Positions 9,323 through 20,215 of a stretch of 64,000 bases of DNA are shown here, one piece after another (the stretch's first letter is position 1; each line of letters begins with the position of its first letter). The stretch covers positions 207,527-271,526 of the forward strand of contig NZ_SJON01000005.1 in NCBI RefSeq assembly GCF_004331385.1, given 5' to 3'. Source of the stretch: Enterobacter quasihormaechei (GTDB lineage: Bacteria; Pseudomonadota; Gammaproteobacteria; Enterobacterales; Enterobacteriaceae). A program made the translations under genes and the position numbers. The notes beneath the pieces were generated by a model. It did not search any database and had not been told where the DNA came from. It saw only the letters and a list, made by a program, of their open reading frames with translations.

Positions 9323-10078
9323 TTATTCCTGCGCCGTGGAGATGAGCATCTTGTGGCCTTCAATATCCAGCCTCCGGAACGACATGTGGTAAGCACTCGC
9401 AAGATTGGGGGCCGTCAGCACGCTGTCGCGCGGTCCGCTGGCAATCAGCTTGCCACGGGCCAGCAACCACACCCGATGGGCGTGGCGCAACGTATGGTTT
9501 AAATCATGACTGCTCATCACAATGGTAATGCCCTTGCGGCAGAGCGCGCTGAGCAGGGCATCCAGCGCGGCCTGTTGGGCAACGTCCAGCCCGCTCATTG
9601 GCTCGTCCAGCAGCAGCAACCGCCCGTGAGGATTTCCGGACGGATGGATCTGAAGAATGACGGCGGCCAGACGCACGCGCTGCCACTCGCCGCCGGAAAG
9701 CTGGCTGGCCTGTCGGGTGAGCTTATCGTCTAACCCGAGCGCCGCGGCAACGTCGTGGAGCAATGCCACCTGATTTTTATCAGGCAGGTGCAGCGTCAGG
9801 TAGTGCCAGACCGGCATTGCAAAGGGCGGCACCTGCTGCTGAACCAGATAGCTTCGACGGGAGGCGAGCGTAGCGGGTAGCCATTCGTCAAGAGATTGCC
9901 CTAGAAAGGTAATCTCCCCTTCCCCGGCGGTCAGCCCCGCCATGCGCGCCAGCAGCGTGCTCTTCCCGGCACCGTTTGGCCCAACCAGGTGAAGTATTTC
10001 CCCTGCGTTGACGGTGGCGGTTACAGGCTCAAGACGCCCCTTCCCGGCAACGTCTGTGAGCTGCATCAGCAGCGACAT
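9323..10078 (-). CDS. btuD: Vitamin B12 importer ATPase BtuD
   Basis: A 251-residue ABC ATPase of the BtuCD B12 importer. Walker [10 protein letters not shown], signature LSGGEWQR, Walker [13 protein letters not shown] and the H-loop [14 protein letters not shown] are all intact. The Trp in the LSGGEWQR signature is as in BtuD and differs from HmuV. The start codon overlaps the btuE stop by one base (TAATG on the minus strand), so translation is probably coupled. With BtuC it would hydrolyse ATP in the cytoplasm to bring cobalamin across the inner membrane. The binding protein BtuF and receptor BtuB must be encoded elsewhere; they are not in the window. Confidence 0.95.
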   Translation of the reverse strand: MSLLMQLTDVAGKGRLEPVTATVNAGEILHLVGPNGAGKSTLLARMAGLTAGEGEITFLGQSLDEWLPATLASRRSYLVQQQVPPFAMPVWHYLTLHLPDKNQVALLHDVAAALGLDDKLTRQASQLSGGEWQRVRLAAVILQIHPSGNPHGRLLLLDEPMSGLDVAQQAALDALLSALCRKGITIVMSSHDLNHTLRHAHRVWLLARGKLIASGPRDSVLTAPNLASAYHMSFRRLDIEGHKMLISTAQE

Positions 10079-10629
10079 TATTTCGCAAGCGCCAGCTTGA
10101 TAGATTCCATCACGATAGGATCTTCAGGCGTCATGTCCGGGGAAAAACGCTGTACGACCTGACCGTCACGGCCAATCAGGAATTTTTCGAAGTTCCACAG
10201 AATATCGTCCGGATAGAGCGGCGCCCGGCCTTTGCTCGCCATGCGCTCGTAGAAACCACTCTCTTCAGGCGCAACCGCTGTCGGCGCCGCGGCCACCAGT
10301 TTGGCATACAGCGGATGACGATTTTCCCCGTTCACATCAATTTTGCTGAACATCGGGAACGTCACGCCATAGGTCGTGCTGCAAAAGGTCTTAATCTCCT
10401 CTTCGCTGCCCGGCTCCTGCCCCAGGAACTGGTTGCACGGGAAGCCGAGCACGGTAAAGCCGTCTTTTTCCCAGGCTTTATGAATATTTTCCAGCTGTTC
10501 ATACTGCGGCGTCAGGCCACATTTCGACGCCACGTTCACGATGAGCAGCACCTTGCCCTTGTAGCCTTCCAGCGTGGTTTTCTCGCCGTCAATGGTGGTC
10601 ACTTCGGTATTCAGAATATCAGACTGCAT
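10078..10629 (-). CDS. btuE: Glutathione/thioredoxin peroxidase BtuE
   Basis: A 183-residue member of the glutathione peroxidase family. The peroxidatic Cys37 lies in NVASKCGLT; the conserved FPCNQF and [12 protein letters not shown] segments supply the catalytic Gln and Trp motifs. Despite its name it is not needed for B12 transport; the E. coli enzyme reduces hydrogen and organic peroxides using thioredoxin or glutathione. There is no signal peptide, so it is probably cytoplasmic. It lies between btuC (33-bp gap) and btuD (one-base overlap), so it is co-transcribed with the importer genes. Sequence and length are near those of E. coli BtuE. Confidence 0.95.
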   Translation of the reverse strand: MQSDILNTEVTTIDGEKTTLEGYKGKVLLIVNVASKCGLTPQYEQLENIHKAWEKDGFTVLGFPCNQFLGQEPGSEEEIKTFCSTTYGVTFPMFSKIDVNGENRHPLYAKLVAAAPTAVAPEESGFYERMASKGRAPLYPDDILWNFEKFLIGRDGQVVQRFSPDMTPEDPIVMESIKLALAK

Positions 10630-10662
10630 AGCATTCCCTCAGGTTGACTTACGGGTAGTGTG

Positions 10663-11643
10663 TTAACGTCCAGCTTTCAATAATAGCCAGATAAAGACCG
10701 GCGCGCCCAGCGTCGCGGTCACCACGCCAATGGGCAGCTCTGCGGCGGACAGAGCGAGCCGGGCGATGATATCGGCAATCAGCAGCGTTGCCGCCCCGGC
10801 AACCGCCGTGGCCGGGAGCAGGGTTCGATGGTCCGTAATGCCGCACAGACGCAGCATATGCGGGATCACCAGCCCAATAAAGCCAATCGCGCCCGCCAGC
10901 GCCACGCTTACGCCCACCATCCAGCCGATGGCGATAACCAGCACGTTGCGCCAGAACCCAATCGGCATCCCAAGCTGACGAGCAGATGTTTCACCCAGCG
11001 CGAGCATATTCAGCGGCTGCGCCTGGAATGCCGTCCACAGAATGACCGGGAGCAGGAGCAGCATCAGCCATCCCTGACGCCAGTCAACGCCCCCAAAGCC
11101 CCCCATCATCCAGTACATCAGCTGGCGCAGATCAAAAGAGGTGGAGAAGTAGACGGCCCAGGTCATCAACGCACTACAGATGATCCCTAACGCCACACCG
11201 GCAAGCAGCAGACGGCTGGTGGATAAGTGGCGTCGGGCAAAGCGCAGCAGGATGAGGGTTATCAACAGCGCGCCAACAATGGCACTGAGGCTAATCCCCC
11301 AGGCGGAGAGCTCGCCTCCTCCCAGCATCACGGCGGCGATTAGCCCGACGCCTGCGCCATTAGACACCCCCAGAAGACCGGGTTCCGCCAGCGGGTTTTC
11401 AAACAGTGCCTGCATGATCGTGCCGCACAGCGCCAGGGCAGCGCCGACTAAAAGGACCGCCAGCGTCCGCGGCAGGCGGATCTGCCAGACAAAGATCTGT
11501 CCCTCAGGCGTAAACCAGCTTGCCGGCCCCAGCCACCGATCGCCCGCACACAGGCTGACCGTGGTGGCGACAAGCAACAGCACCCCGAGCAGACACAGGC
11601 GGCGGAGATCGGAGCGGTGCTGGCGACGGGCAAGATCAAGCAT
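10663..11643 (-). CDS. btuC: Vitamin B12 ABC permease BtuC
   Basis: A polytopic inner-membrane permease of the FecCD family with about ten transmembrane helices. It pairs with BtuD to import cobalamin. Highly conserved pieces are [39 protein letters not shown] and [23 protein letters not shown] 11643 (MLDLARRQH) is chosen because it gives 326 residues, the E. coli length, and has GGATAA ten bases upstream. An in-frame ATG at 11673 would add ten residues but has no visible ribosome site. It is the first gene of btuCED, lying downstream of ihfA with a terminator between them, so the operon probably has its own promoter plus some read-through. Confidence 0.93.
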   Translation of the reverse strand: MLDLARRQHRSDLRRLCLLGVLLLVATTVSLCAGDRWLGPASWFTPEGQIFVWQIRLPRTLAVLLVGAALALCGTIMQALFENPLAEPGLLGVSNGAGVGLIAAVMLGGGELSAWGISLSAIVGALLITLILLRFARRHLSTSRLLLAGVALGIICSALMTWAVYFSTSFDLRQLMYWMMGGFGGVDWRQGWLMLLLLPVILWTAFQAQPLNMLALGETSARQLGMPIGFWRNVLVIAIGWMVGVSVALAGAIGFIGLVIPHMLRLCGITDHRTLLPATAVAGAATLLIADIIARLALSAAELPIGVVTATLGAPVFIWLLLKAGR

Positions 11644-11708
11644 AGACGATAGATTATCCGGTTGAGATATCATTGATTTTACGGCGGGTTTGGCAAATAG
11701 CGCAAAGA

Positions 11709-11736
11709 AAAAAGGCCGCGTGAGCGGCCTTTTTAG
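11709..11736 (-). terminator. Terminator after ihfA
   Basis: AAAGGCCGCGTGAGCGGCCTTTTT forms a GGCCGC/GCGGCC stem with a short loop. It is flanked by an A-run on one side and a T-run on the other, so it could stop transcription from either direction. It lies 11 bp past the ihfA stop and separates ihfA from btuC. Confidence 0.85.
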
Positions 11737-11746
11737 TTAGTTCATA

Positions 11747-12046
11747 TTACTCTGCTTTGGGCGTTGCGTTTTCGACACGGCTTTTTAACTTCTGACCGGG
11801 TCTGAAGGTCACCACGCGGCGGGCTGTAATGGGAATATCTTCCCCCGTCTTCGGGTTACGGCCCGGACGTTGGTTTTTGTCTCGCAAATCAAAATTGCCA
11901 AAGCCGGAGAGTTTTACCTGCTCACCATTTTCCAGAGCACGACGGATCTCTTCGAAAAACAGCTCTACCAGCTCTTTGGCATCCCGTTTGCTAAGCCCAA
12001 GCTTATCAAACAGATATTCTGACATTTCAGCTTTTGTAAGCGCCAT
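11747..12046 (-). CDS. ihfA: Integration host factor subunit alpha
   Basis: A 99-residue DNA-bending protein of the HU/IHF family. With IhfB it binds specific sites in the minor groove and bends DNA sharply, acting in recombination, replication and sigma-54 transcription. The beta-arm region [20 protein letters not shown] includes the NPKTG tip whose Pro intercalates in DNA, and LSGFGNF precedes it. The start lies only four bases downstream of the pheT stop, so ihfA is the last gene of the pheM-pheS-pheT-ihfA operon. A terminator follows directly. The IHF dimer would also assist the sigma-54-type ast promoter elsewhere in this window, but no binding site was identified. Confidence 0.97.
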   Translation of the reverse strand: MALTKAEMSEYLFDKLGLSKRDAKELVELFFEEIRRALENGEQVKLSGFGNFDLRDKNQRPGRNPKTGEDIPITARRVVTFRPGQKLKSRVENATPKAE

Positions 12047-12050
12047 AGGT

Positions 12051-14438
12051 TCAATCCCTCAATGATGCCTGGAATCGCTCTTTTAATGCCTCTACACATT
12101 TGGCGACGGTAGCGGCAATCTCCTCTTCTTCGAGTGTACGGCTGGTATCCTGAAGGATAAGGCTAATAGCGAGGCTCTTGAAACCTTCTGCTACGCCCTT
12201 GCCGCGGTACACGTCAAATAAGTTTACGCCAACTACCTGATTTACGCCAACTTTCTTACATTCGGCCAAAATATCTGCTGCGGGCACATTTTCGGCGACC
12301 ACAACCGCGATATCACGGCGGTTTGCAGGGAAGCGAGAGATGTCCTGCGCCTGAGGAATCACGCGGTCTGCAACCGGGCTCCACTCCAGCTCGAACACGA
12401 TGGTACGGCCATTCAGGTCCAGCTTACGTTCCAGCTCTGGGTGAACAACGCCAATGAAACCAACGCGTTTGCCGTCTAAATAAATCGCCGCGCTCTGGCC
12501 CGGATGCAGGGCCGGAATCGCTTCTGCACGGAATTCAATTTCGGATAATTTACCGGTCAGATCGAGAATAGCTTCCAGATCGCCTTTCATATCGTAGAAA
12601 TCAACCGTCCCTTTTGCCAGGTCCCAGTGCTCTTCATAGCGGTTACCGCTGATGGCGCCCGCCAGCATGAGATCCTGACGGATGCCTAAATTCGCCTGAG
12701 TATCCGGTACAAAGCGCAAGCCGCTTTCGAAAATACGCACGCGGTTTTGCTGACGGTTCTGGTTATAAACGACAGTGCCCAGCAGGCCGGTCCACAGGGA
12801 CAGACGCATCGCTGACATCTCGCTGGAAATCGGGCTTGGCAGGATCAGGGCTTCCTGACCCGGGTGGATCAGCTGTTGCAGCTTAGGATCAACGAAGCTG
12901 TAGGTGATCACTTCCTGGTAGCCTTTGTCGTTCAGCATGGTTTTCACACGCTTCAGAGACAGGTCGGCTTCGCGATGGCTGCCCATTACCAGACCCGCCT
13001 GCACCGGCTCGTCAGGGATGTTGTTGTAGCCGTAAACGCGGGCCACTTCTTCCACCAGATCTTCTTCGATCTCCATGTCGAAACGCCAGGATGGCGCAAC
13101 GGCTTTCCACTCGTCCTGACCTTCTGTCACTTCACAGCCCAGACGCGTCAGAATATCAGTTACCTGCGCATCGGCAACGTGATGACCAATCAGGCGATCC
13201 AGCTTGCTGCGGCGCAGGGTAATGGTCGCACGCTTCGGCAGCGTCGCGTCGTTGGTCACATCGATAACCGGACCGGCTTCACCGCCGCAGATGTCGATCA
13301 GCAGGCGGGTCGCACGCTCCATCGCTTTGTATTGCAGCGCAGGATCTACGCCACGCTCATAGCGATGAGAGGCGTCAGTGTGCAGGCCGTGACGACGCGC
13401 GCGGCCAGTAATGGAGAGCGGGCTGAAGAACGCGCATTCCAGCAGGACGTTTTGCGTCTCGTCATTGACGCCAGAGTGCTCGCCGCCGAAAATACCGCCC
13501 ATTGCCAGCGCTTTGCTGTGGTCAGCAATCACCAGGGTGTCGGCGTTCAGCTTCGCTTCGCTGCCGTCCAGCAGCACCAGGGTTTCGCCCTCTTTCGCCA
13601 TGCGCACCACAATACCGCCTTCGATACGATCTTTATCGAACGCGTGCATTGGCTGGCCCAGCTCCAGCAGAACGTAGTTAGTGACGTCAACCACCGCGTC
13701 GATAGAACGGATACCGCAGCGACGCAGTTTCTCTTTCATCCACAGTGGGGTTGGCGCTTTAACGTTAATGCCTTTCACCACGCGGCCCAGGTAGCGCGGA
13801 CAGGCGTCAACGGCGTCAACCTGAATTGGCAGCATGTCGCTGATGGTGGCCTCAACCGGCGCGATCTCCGGCACGTTCAGCTCGGTCTGGTTCAGCACGG
13901 CCACGTCGCGGGCCACGCCGATGATGCCCAGGCAGTCGGCACGGTTAGGCGTCACGCTGATTTCGATGGTGTTATCATCAAGCTTCAGGTATTCGCGGAT
14001 GTCAGTGCCAATCGGCGCATCCAGCGGCAGCTCGATGATGCCGTTGTGATCGTCGGAAATCCCCAGCTCGGAGAAGGAGCACAGCATGCCTTCAGACGGC
14101 TCACCGCGCAGTTTAGCGGCTTTGATTTTGAAATCGCCCGGCAGTACCGCGCCCACGGTCGCCACGGCCACCTTCAGCCCCTGACGGCAGTTTGGTGCGC
14201 CGCAGACGATATCCAGCAGACGGTCACCGCCCACGTTCACTTTTGTTACGCGCAGTTTGTCGGCGTTAGGATGCTGGCCGCACTCCACCACTTCACCTAC
14301 TACTACGCCGGTGAAAGCGCCAGATACGGGCTCTACGCCATCAACTTCCAGGCCCGCCATGGTGATCTGGTTGGAAAGCGCTTCGCTGTCCAGCGTGGTG
14401 TTAACCCATTCGCGTAACCACAGTTCACTGAATTTCAT
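12051..14438 (-). CDS. pheT: Phenylalanyl-tRNA synthetase beta subunit
   Basis: A 795-residue beta subunit of the alpha2-beta2 phenylalanyl-tRNA synthetase, which charges tRNA-Phe. Domain order is visible. The N-terminal tRNA-binding (EMAP-like) domain starts [13 protein letters not shown] and includes [15 protein letters not shown]3/B4 editing domain follows near residues 200-400, with [19 protein letters not shown]; then B5, the inactive catalytic-like core ([20 protein letters not shown]), and a ferredoxin-fold anticodon-binding end ([16 protein letters not shown]). Length equals that of E. coli. It follows pheS by 15 bp and precedes ihfA by four. Long open frames on the opposite strand are antisense shadows. 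Confidence 0.97.
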   Translation of the reverse strand: MKFSELWLREWVNTTLDSEALSNQITMAGLEVDGVEPVSGAFTGVVVGEVVECGQHPNADKLRVTKVNVGGDRLLDIVCGAPNCRQGLKVAVATVGAVLPGDFKIKAAKLRGEPSEGMLCSFSELGISDDHNGIIELPLDAPIGTDIREYLKLDDNTIEISVTPNRADCLGIIGVARDVAVLNQTELNVPEIAPVEATISDMLPIQVDAVDACPRYLGRVVKGINVKAPTPLWMKEKLRRCGIRSIDAVVDVTNYVLLELGQPMHAFDKDRIEGGIVVRMAKEGETLVLLDGSEAKLNADTLVIADHSKALAMGGIFGGEHSGVNDETQNVLLECAFFSPLSITGRARRHGLHTDASHRYERGVDPALQYKAMERATRLLIDICGGEAGPVIDVTNDATLPKRATITLRRSKLDRLIGHHVADAQVTDILTRLGCEVTEGQDEWKAVAPSWRFDMEIEEDLVEEVARVYGYNNIPDEPVQAGLVMGSHREADLSLKRVKTMLNDKGYQEVITYSFVDPKLQQLIHPGQEALILPSPISSEMSAMRLSLWTGLLGTVVYNQNRQQNRVRIFESGLRFVPDTQANLGIRQDLMLAGAISGNRYEEHWDLAKGTVDFYDMKGDLEAILDLTGKLSEIEFRAEAIPALHPGQSAAIYLDGKRVGFIGVVHPELERKLDLNGRTIVFELEWSPVADRVIPQAQDISRFPANRRDIAVVVAENVPAADILAECKKVGVNQVVGVNLFDVYRGKGVAEGFKSLAISLILQDTSRTLEEEEIAATVAKCVEALKERFQASLRD

Positions 14439-14453
14439 TGTTCTGTCCTGCCC

Positions 14454-15526
<1,073 letters not shown>

Positions 15527-15574
15527 ATCTGGCGCTGTTTTTCGTTTCATCTTTCACGCGCTAGCCTCCTGATG

Positions 15575-15619
15575 TCAGGTGCTAAAGTAAAAGAAGAAGC
15601 GGAAAATAGCAGCATTCAT
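15575..15619 (-). CDS. pheM: pheST-ihfA operon leader peptide
   Basis: A 14-codon reading frame on the minus strand giving [14 protein letters not shown], which I recall as the E. coli PheM leader sequence. Five of the fourteen residues are Phe, three of them consecutive (FFF), so it serves as a sensor of charged tRNA-Phe rather than as a functional protein. Stalling here controls the attenuator hairpin at 15502-15526. A sigma-70 promoter with a perfect TTGACA box lies 40-70 bp upstream. It is too short for ordinary gene finders. Confidence 0.95.
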
Positions 15620-15658
15620 GCTTGCGTTACCTTGTAGGGTAAAAACCGTTAAGACCTT

Positions 15659-15687
15659 ATTGAAAAGCCTGCACGGATAAATGTCAA
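15659..15687 (-). promoter_or_regulatory. Promoter of pheM-pheS-pheT-ihfA
   Basis: On the minus strand, a perfect -35 TTGACA (15687-15682) is separated by 17 bp from a -10 candidate TTCAAT (15664-15659, four of six matches). It is positioned to start transcription about 30 bp before pheM. Confidence 0.65.
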
Positions 15688-15706
15688 TCTTCTGATGGTG
15701 TTGAAT

Positions 15707-15734
15707 GAAAAGAGGAGGCAAAGCCTCCTCTTTC
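15707..15734 (-). terminator. Terminator after rplT
   Basis: AAAGAGGAGGC and GCCTCCTCTTT form an 11-bp perfect stem with a very short AA loop, followed on the minus strand by TTTTCATTC. It lies directly after the rplT stop and ends the thrS-infC-rpmI-rplT transcripts before the pheM promoter. Confidence 0.85.
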
Positions 15735-15741
15735 AACTGGC

Positions 15742-16119
<378 letters not shown>

Positions 16120-16148
16120 CTAAGTTAAAAAAGTTAAACGTTAACGAC

Positions 16149-16370
<222 letters not shown>

Positions 16371-16443
16371 TTAAATAAACGAAACATAGGCGAACAAAAC
16401 CTATGGGGCCCGAAGGCTCCACAGATTCTGCTGCTTGAAGGCC

Positions 16444-16989
<546 letters not shown>

Positions 16990-18918
16990 TTATTCCTCCA
17001 GTTGTTGAAGACTGCGGCTGCGAATCTCTTGTTGCAGCTTCTCAATCACTTCACTTACGTCCAGGCTCCCCAGGTCTTTACCACGGCGGGTGCGAACGGC
17101 AACTTTGCCTGCTTCCACCTCTTTATCACCACAGACCAACATATACGGGACACGACGTAAAGTGTGCTCGCGGATTTTAAAGCCAATCTTCTCATTTCTC
17201 AAGTCTGCTTTTACGCGAATGCCCGCATTTTGTAGTTTCTGCGTCAATTCTTTAACGTAATCCGCCTGAGAATCGGTAATGTTCATCACCACCACCTGCA
17301 CTGGCGCAAGCCAGGTTGGGAAGAAGCCCGCGAACTCTTCGGTCAGGATGCCGATGAAGCGCTCCAGTGAACCGAGAATAGCACGGTGAATCATGACCGG
17401 CACCTGACGCTCGTTATCTTCGCCAACATAAGAGGCGCTTAAACGCTGCGGCAGGGAGAAGTCCAGCTGTACCGTTCCGCACTGCCATGCGCGATCGAGG
17501 CAGTCATACAGGGTAAATTCAATTTTCGGACCGTAGAATGCGCCCTCGCCCAGCTGGTATTCGAATGGAATCCCATTCTCTTCCAGCGCCACGGCGAGAT
17601 CCGCTTCTGCGCGATCCCATGTCTCATCGCTGCCGATACGTTTTTCCGGACGCGTTGAGAGTTTGACCACGATCTTCTCGAAGCCAAAGGTGCTGTACAT
17701 ATCGTAGACCATACGAATACAGGCGTTAACTTCATCACGTACCTGATCTTCAGTACAGAAGATATGCGCATCATCCTGAGTAAAGCCACGAACGCGCATC
17801 AGACCGTGCAGCGCACCCGATGGTTCGTTACGGTGGCAGCTACCGAACTCGGCCATACGCAGCGGCAGATCGCGGTAGGATTTCAGACCCTGGTTAAAGA
17901 TCTGAACGTGGCCCGGGCAGTTCATTGGCTTGATGCAGTATTCACGGTTCTCAGACGAGGTGGTGAACATCGCATCTTTATAGTTGTCCCAGTGGCCGGT
18001 TTTTTCCCACAGCACACGGTCCATCATGAACGGGCCTTTCACTTCCTGATACTGGTACTCTTTCAGCTTAGAGCGTACGAACGTTTCCAGTTCACGGAAG
18101 ATAGTCCAGCCGTCGTTATGCCAGAACACCATCCCCGGCGCTTCTTCCTGCATATGATACAGGTCAAGCTGCTTACCGATTTTACGGTGGTCACGTTTAG
18201 CCGCCTCTTCCAGGCGTTGCAGGTACGCGTTCAGGGCTTTTTTATCGGCCCACGCGGTACCATAGATGCGCTGCAACATCTTGTTATTGCTGTCGCCACG
18301 CCAGTAGGCGCCTGCGATTTTCATCAGTTTAAAGTGATGACAGAAGCGCATATTCGGCACGTGCGGTCCACGGCACATGTCGACGTATTCTTCGTGATGG
18401 TACAAGCCAGGCTTGTCATCATGCGAAATGTTTTCGTCAAGAATCGAGACTTTATAGCTCTCGCCGCGCTTCACGAAGGTTTCACGCGCTTCGTGCCAGC
18501 TGACTTTCTTCTTGATGACGTCATAGTTAGTTTCGGCGAGCTCGTGCATACGTTTTTCGAGCGCGTCGATATCTTCCTGGGTCAGGGTGTGGTCAAGGTC
18601 AACGTCGTAGTAGAAACCGTTGTCGATAACCGGGCCGATCGCCATTTTGGTGTTTGGCCACAGCTGCTTGATAGCATGACCTAACAGGTGCGCGCAGGAG
18701 TGACGAATGATCTCCAGACCCTCTTCGTCTTTCGCGGTGATGATTGAGAGCGTCGCATCGTTTTCAATAACATCAGACGCATCTACCAGCTCACCGTTTA
18801 CGCGGCCTGCAATGGTTGCTTTTGCGAGTCCAGGACCGATGTCCAGGGCTACATCCATTGGGCTTACAGCGTGGTCGAAATGGCGTTGGCTGCCATCAGG
18901 AAGAGTAATTACAGGCAT
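16990..18918 (-). CDS. thrS: Threonyl-tRNA synthetase
   Basis: A 642-residue class II synthetase that charges tRNA-Thr. Domain order: TGS domain (about residues 1-62, [14 protein letters not shown]); editing domain with the metal-like motif [10 protein letters not shown] and a later [13 protein letters not shown] segment; catalytic core from about residue 240 with motif 2 [15 protein letters not shown], zinc-ligand context [10 protein letters not shown], and motif 3 [16 protein letters not shown]-terminal anticodon-binding domain ([12 protein letters not shown]). Length equals E. coli ThrS. A hairpin upstream with a Thr anticodon in its loop suggests translational autoregulation. The gene is first in thrS-infC-rpmI-rplT. 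Confidence 0.98.
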   Translation of the reverse strand: MPVITLPDGSQRHFDHAVSPMDVALDIGPGLAKATIAGRVNGELVDASDVIENDATLSIITAKDEEGLEIIRHSCAHLLGHAIKQLWPNTKMAIGPVIDNGFYYDVDLDHTLTQEDIDALEKRMHELAETNYDVIKKKVSWHEARETFVKRGESYKVSILDENISHDDKPGLYHHEEYVDMCRGPHVPNMRFCHHFKLMKIAGAYWRGDSNNKMLQRIYGTAWADKKALNAYLQRLEEAAKRDHRKIGKQLDLYHMQEEAPGMVFWHNDGWTIFRELETFVRSKLKEYQYQEVKGPFMMDRVLWEKTGHWDNYKDAMFTTSSENREYCIKPMNCPGHVQIFNQGLKSYRDLPLRMAEFGSCHRNEPSGALHGLMRVRGFTQDDAHIFCTEDQVRDEVNACIRMVYDMYSTFGFEKIVVKLSTRPEKRIGSDETWDRAEADLAVALEENGIPFEYQLGEGAFYGPKIEFTLYDCLDRAWQCGTVQLDFSLPQRLSASYVGEDNERQVPVMIHRAILGSLERFIGILTEEFAGFFPTWLAPVQVVVMNITDSQADYVKELTQKLQNAGIRVKADLRNEKIGFKIREHTLRRVPYMLVCGDKEVEAGKVAVRTRRGKDLGSLDVSEVIEKLQQEIRSRSLQQLEE

Positions 18919-18939
18919 TTTATATCCTTATTTGCAGTG

Positions 18940-18960
18940 ATGCCCCACACATAAGAGCAT
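18940..18960 (-). promoter_or_regulatory. thrS: Candidate thrS translational operator hairpin
   Basis: In thrS mRNA the sequence at -22 to -42 folds as AUGCUC / GGGCAU around a nine-base loop UUAUGUGUG. The centre of the loop is UGU, which is a threonine anticodon. E. coli ThrRS represses its own mRNA by binding a tRNA-like hairpin at about this distance (anticodon-like triplet near -32). The match in position and loop is good, but the fold is by eye. Confidence 0.55.
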
Positions 18961-19240
18961 ATACAAAGAAAATAATCGTGATTAAACAGTAGATTAGGAA
19001 CCATCTGACCAACAATCGTCAAATTGGTTCGTCATCCTCTGCCAGCCGAAATCAGACAAAGGCGAATATACGGCAAGCAGCCTAATGGTAACACTATTGA
19101 AAGGGCGAATGCATCCTCTGCGACCGTTTTGAACCGCTCATCCTTTTGTATGCGTTCATGAACTTTTGCTGACGGAGGCTCGCAATCCAAAAGTGCTGAG
19201 CTATTCTTGATCTGGTCCTTAAACATCGAAGGGGTATCAC
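18961..19240. other. Non-coding stretch upstream of thrS
   Basis: Together with the thrS leader this is about 320 bp without a convincing gene. The part near thrS should hold its promoter and the outer operator domain. The rest (19020-19230) contains only a minus-strand open frame that lacks a ribosome site. E. coli has the arpB remnant in this interval; I see no ankyrin repeats here. Confidence 0.5.
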
Positions 19241-19333
19241 GTGAACGTATCCAGCAGAACCGTTGTGATATTGAATCTACTTTCCGCGGCTGGCCTGGTT
19301 TTGATTCTGGCCAACAGATTCCAGTGGTTTTGA
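19241..19333 (+). CDS. Small single-span membrane protein, YncL-like
   Basis: A 30-codon frame starting GTG with AAGGGG eight bases upstream. It encodes a short polar N-terminus (NVSSRT), one hydrophobic segment of about 18 residues (VVILNLLSAAGLVLILA) and a basic-aromatic end (NRFQWF). From memory it resembles the 31-residue E. coli small protein YncL, which also starts with NVSSRTVV and ends with R-F-x-W-F; in E. coli yncL lies elsewhere. Function is unknown. It probably inserts in the inner membrane. It is 98 bp upstream of yniD, another tiny membrane protein. The good ribosome site and the hydrophobic pattern support a real gene; the similarity was recalled, not computed. Confidence 0.62.
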   Translation: MNVSSRTVVILNLLSAAGLVLILANRFQWF

Positions 19334-19431
19334 GCCGAACCGGTGTTCTGGCATAACCTGTTGTCCCGGGTAAAGCGCTTTCTGGCGCAGACTTTGGTAC
19401 ACTAAGGGTATCAACTGACAAGGATTAGGTT

Positions 19432-19539
19432 ATGCCAACAAAAAGATTTGCCGTTAAGCACTGGAAAATGGTCGTGGTATTAATTGCTATTTGCGGCGCG
19501 ATGTTGCTGCTGCGCTGGGCTGCAATGATTTGGGGTTAA
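19432..19539 (+). CDS. yniD: Small membrane protein YniD
   Basis: A 35-residue protein, MPTKRFAVKHWKMVVVLIAI at the start and LLLRWAAMIWG at the end, close to the E. coli YniD small protein as I recall it and in the same place between thrS and ydiY. A basic N-terminus precedes a single hydrophobic span (about residues 13-31), so it is likely an inner-membrane protein with its N-terminus in the cytoplasm. AGGATTAGGTT precedes the ATG. An extended -10 element (TGGTACACT, 19395-19403) lies about 30 bp upstream of the start. Its function is unknown. Confidence 0.87.
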   Translation: MPTKRFAVKHWKMVVVLIAICGAMLLLRWAAMIWG

Positions 19540-19717
19540 TGTATTGTCAGAAAGGGAAGCCATTAGTGCTGAGGTCAGCGTAAACGTGCCGTTAATTTAT
19601 TGAATAATCTTTAACTCTCTTTACGCCACCGGCTTGTGAAAAACCGGTACATCATTATCCGGTTTTCGACAGGTTGTCATAGCGTTTATATTCCATCACA
19701 ACGTGGCAGTTAATTTA

Positions 19718-19951
19718 TCAGGACCACTCACCCGCTACCAGCTTATGCACATCAAACGCATCGTTCATTGACTGACCGGTAGACTGGGAGCCAGGGGCAA
19801 TGTTAGAGCCCGCTTCAACATCAGAGGCGTTGGTGATTCCGATTTGGCTGTTAGCGTCACTGGCAGGTTGCGTCATATTATCAGCAGCAAAGACGCCAAA
19901 TGAAAGTGCGGAAAGCACCATCGCTGCTGTAGCAGTTTTGATTGTTTTCAT
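19718..19951 (-). CDS. Small exported protein of unknown function
   Basis: A 77-residue protein I do not recognise. A clear signal peptide (MKTIKTATAAMVLSALSFGVFA, cleavage near residue 22) should send it to the periplasm, leaving about 55 mostly polar residues rich in Ser, Asn, Ala and Gln with no Cys. The leader resembles those of DUF1471 proteins such as BhsA, but the characteristic DUF1471 body is not visible. GAGAA lies about ten bases upstream of the ATG. It stands alone between yniD and ydiY, where E. coli K-12 has no counterpart that I know of. A real gene is likely because of the intact leader; the function is open. Confidence 0.65.
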   Translation of the reverse strand: MKTIKTATAAMVLSALSFGVFAADNMTQPASDANSQIGITNASDVEAGSNIAPGSQSTGQSMNDAFDVHKLVAGEWS

Positions 19952-20180
19952 AATTTTATTCTCATACTAAATTAATGCAGAAAAAGCCTGAGGCGATTTT
20001 TTTGCCTGTGGCGTAAGTGTAGATCTGGATCACACTTTTTCCTAGTCAAATTATTTATCAATTCGTGTCAAATAAACTGAATAAGCCGTGCACGCCTAAT
20101 TATGGAGAAATGATGAAGAGGACGCATTCTGTTATTTTTAAAACGCCATTTAATATAATTAAGCACAGTTTCAAAAAATA

Positions 20181-20210
20181 AAAAACGGGCTGAGAAGAAT
20201 CTCAGCCCGA
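20181..20210 (-). terminator. Terminator after ydiY
   Basis: On the minus strand, CGGGCTGAGA and TCTCAGCCCG make a ten-bp perfect stem with a four-base loop, followed by TTTTT. It begins six bases after the ydiY stop. Confidence 0.88.
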
Positions 20211-20215
20211 CGGAA

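Noticed and set aside
12864..14417. 517-codon open frame antisense to pheT
   Set aside because: A product of GC-rich codon bias on the real pheT gene; its translation is rich in His, Gln and Arg with no domain. Similar long antisense frames over katE, gdhA, topB, sppA and ansA were dropped for the same reason.
19032..19421. 129-codon minus-strand open frame upstream of thrS
   Set aside because: It crosses the YncL-like gene in antisense, has no ribosome site at any plausible start and no recognisable domain. Composition looks non-coding.
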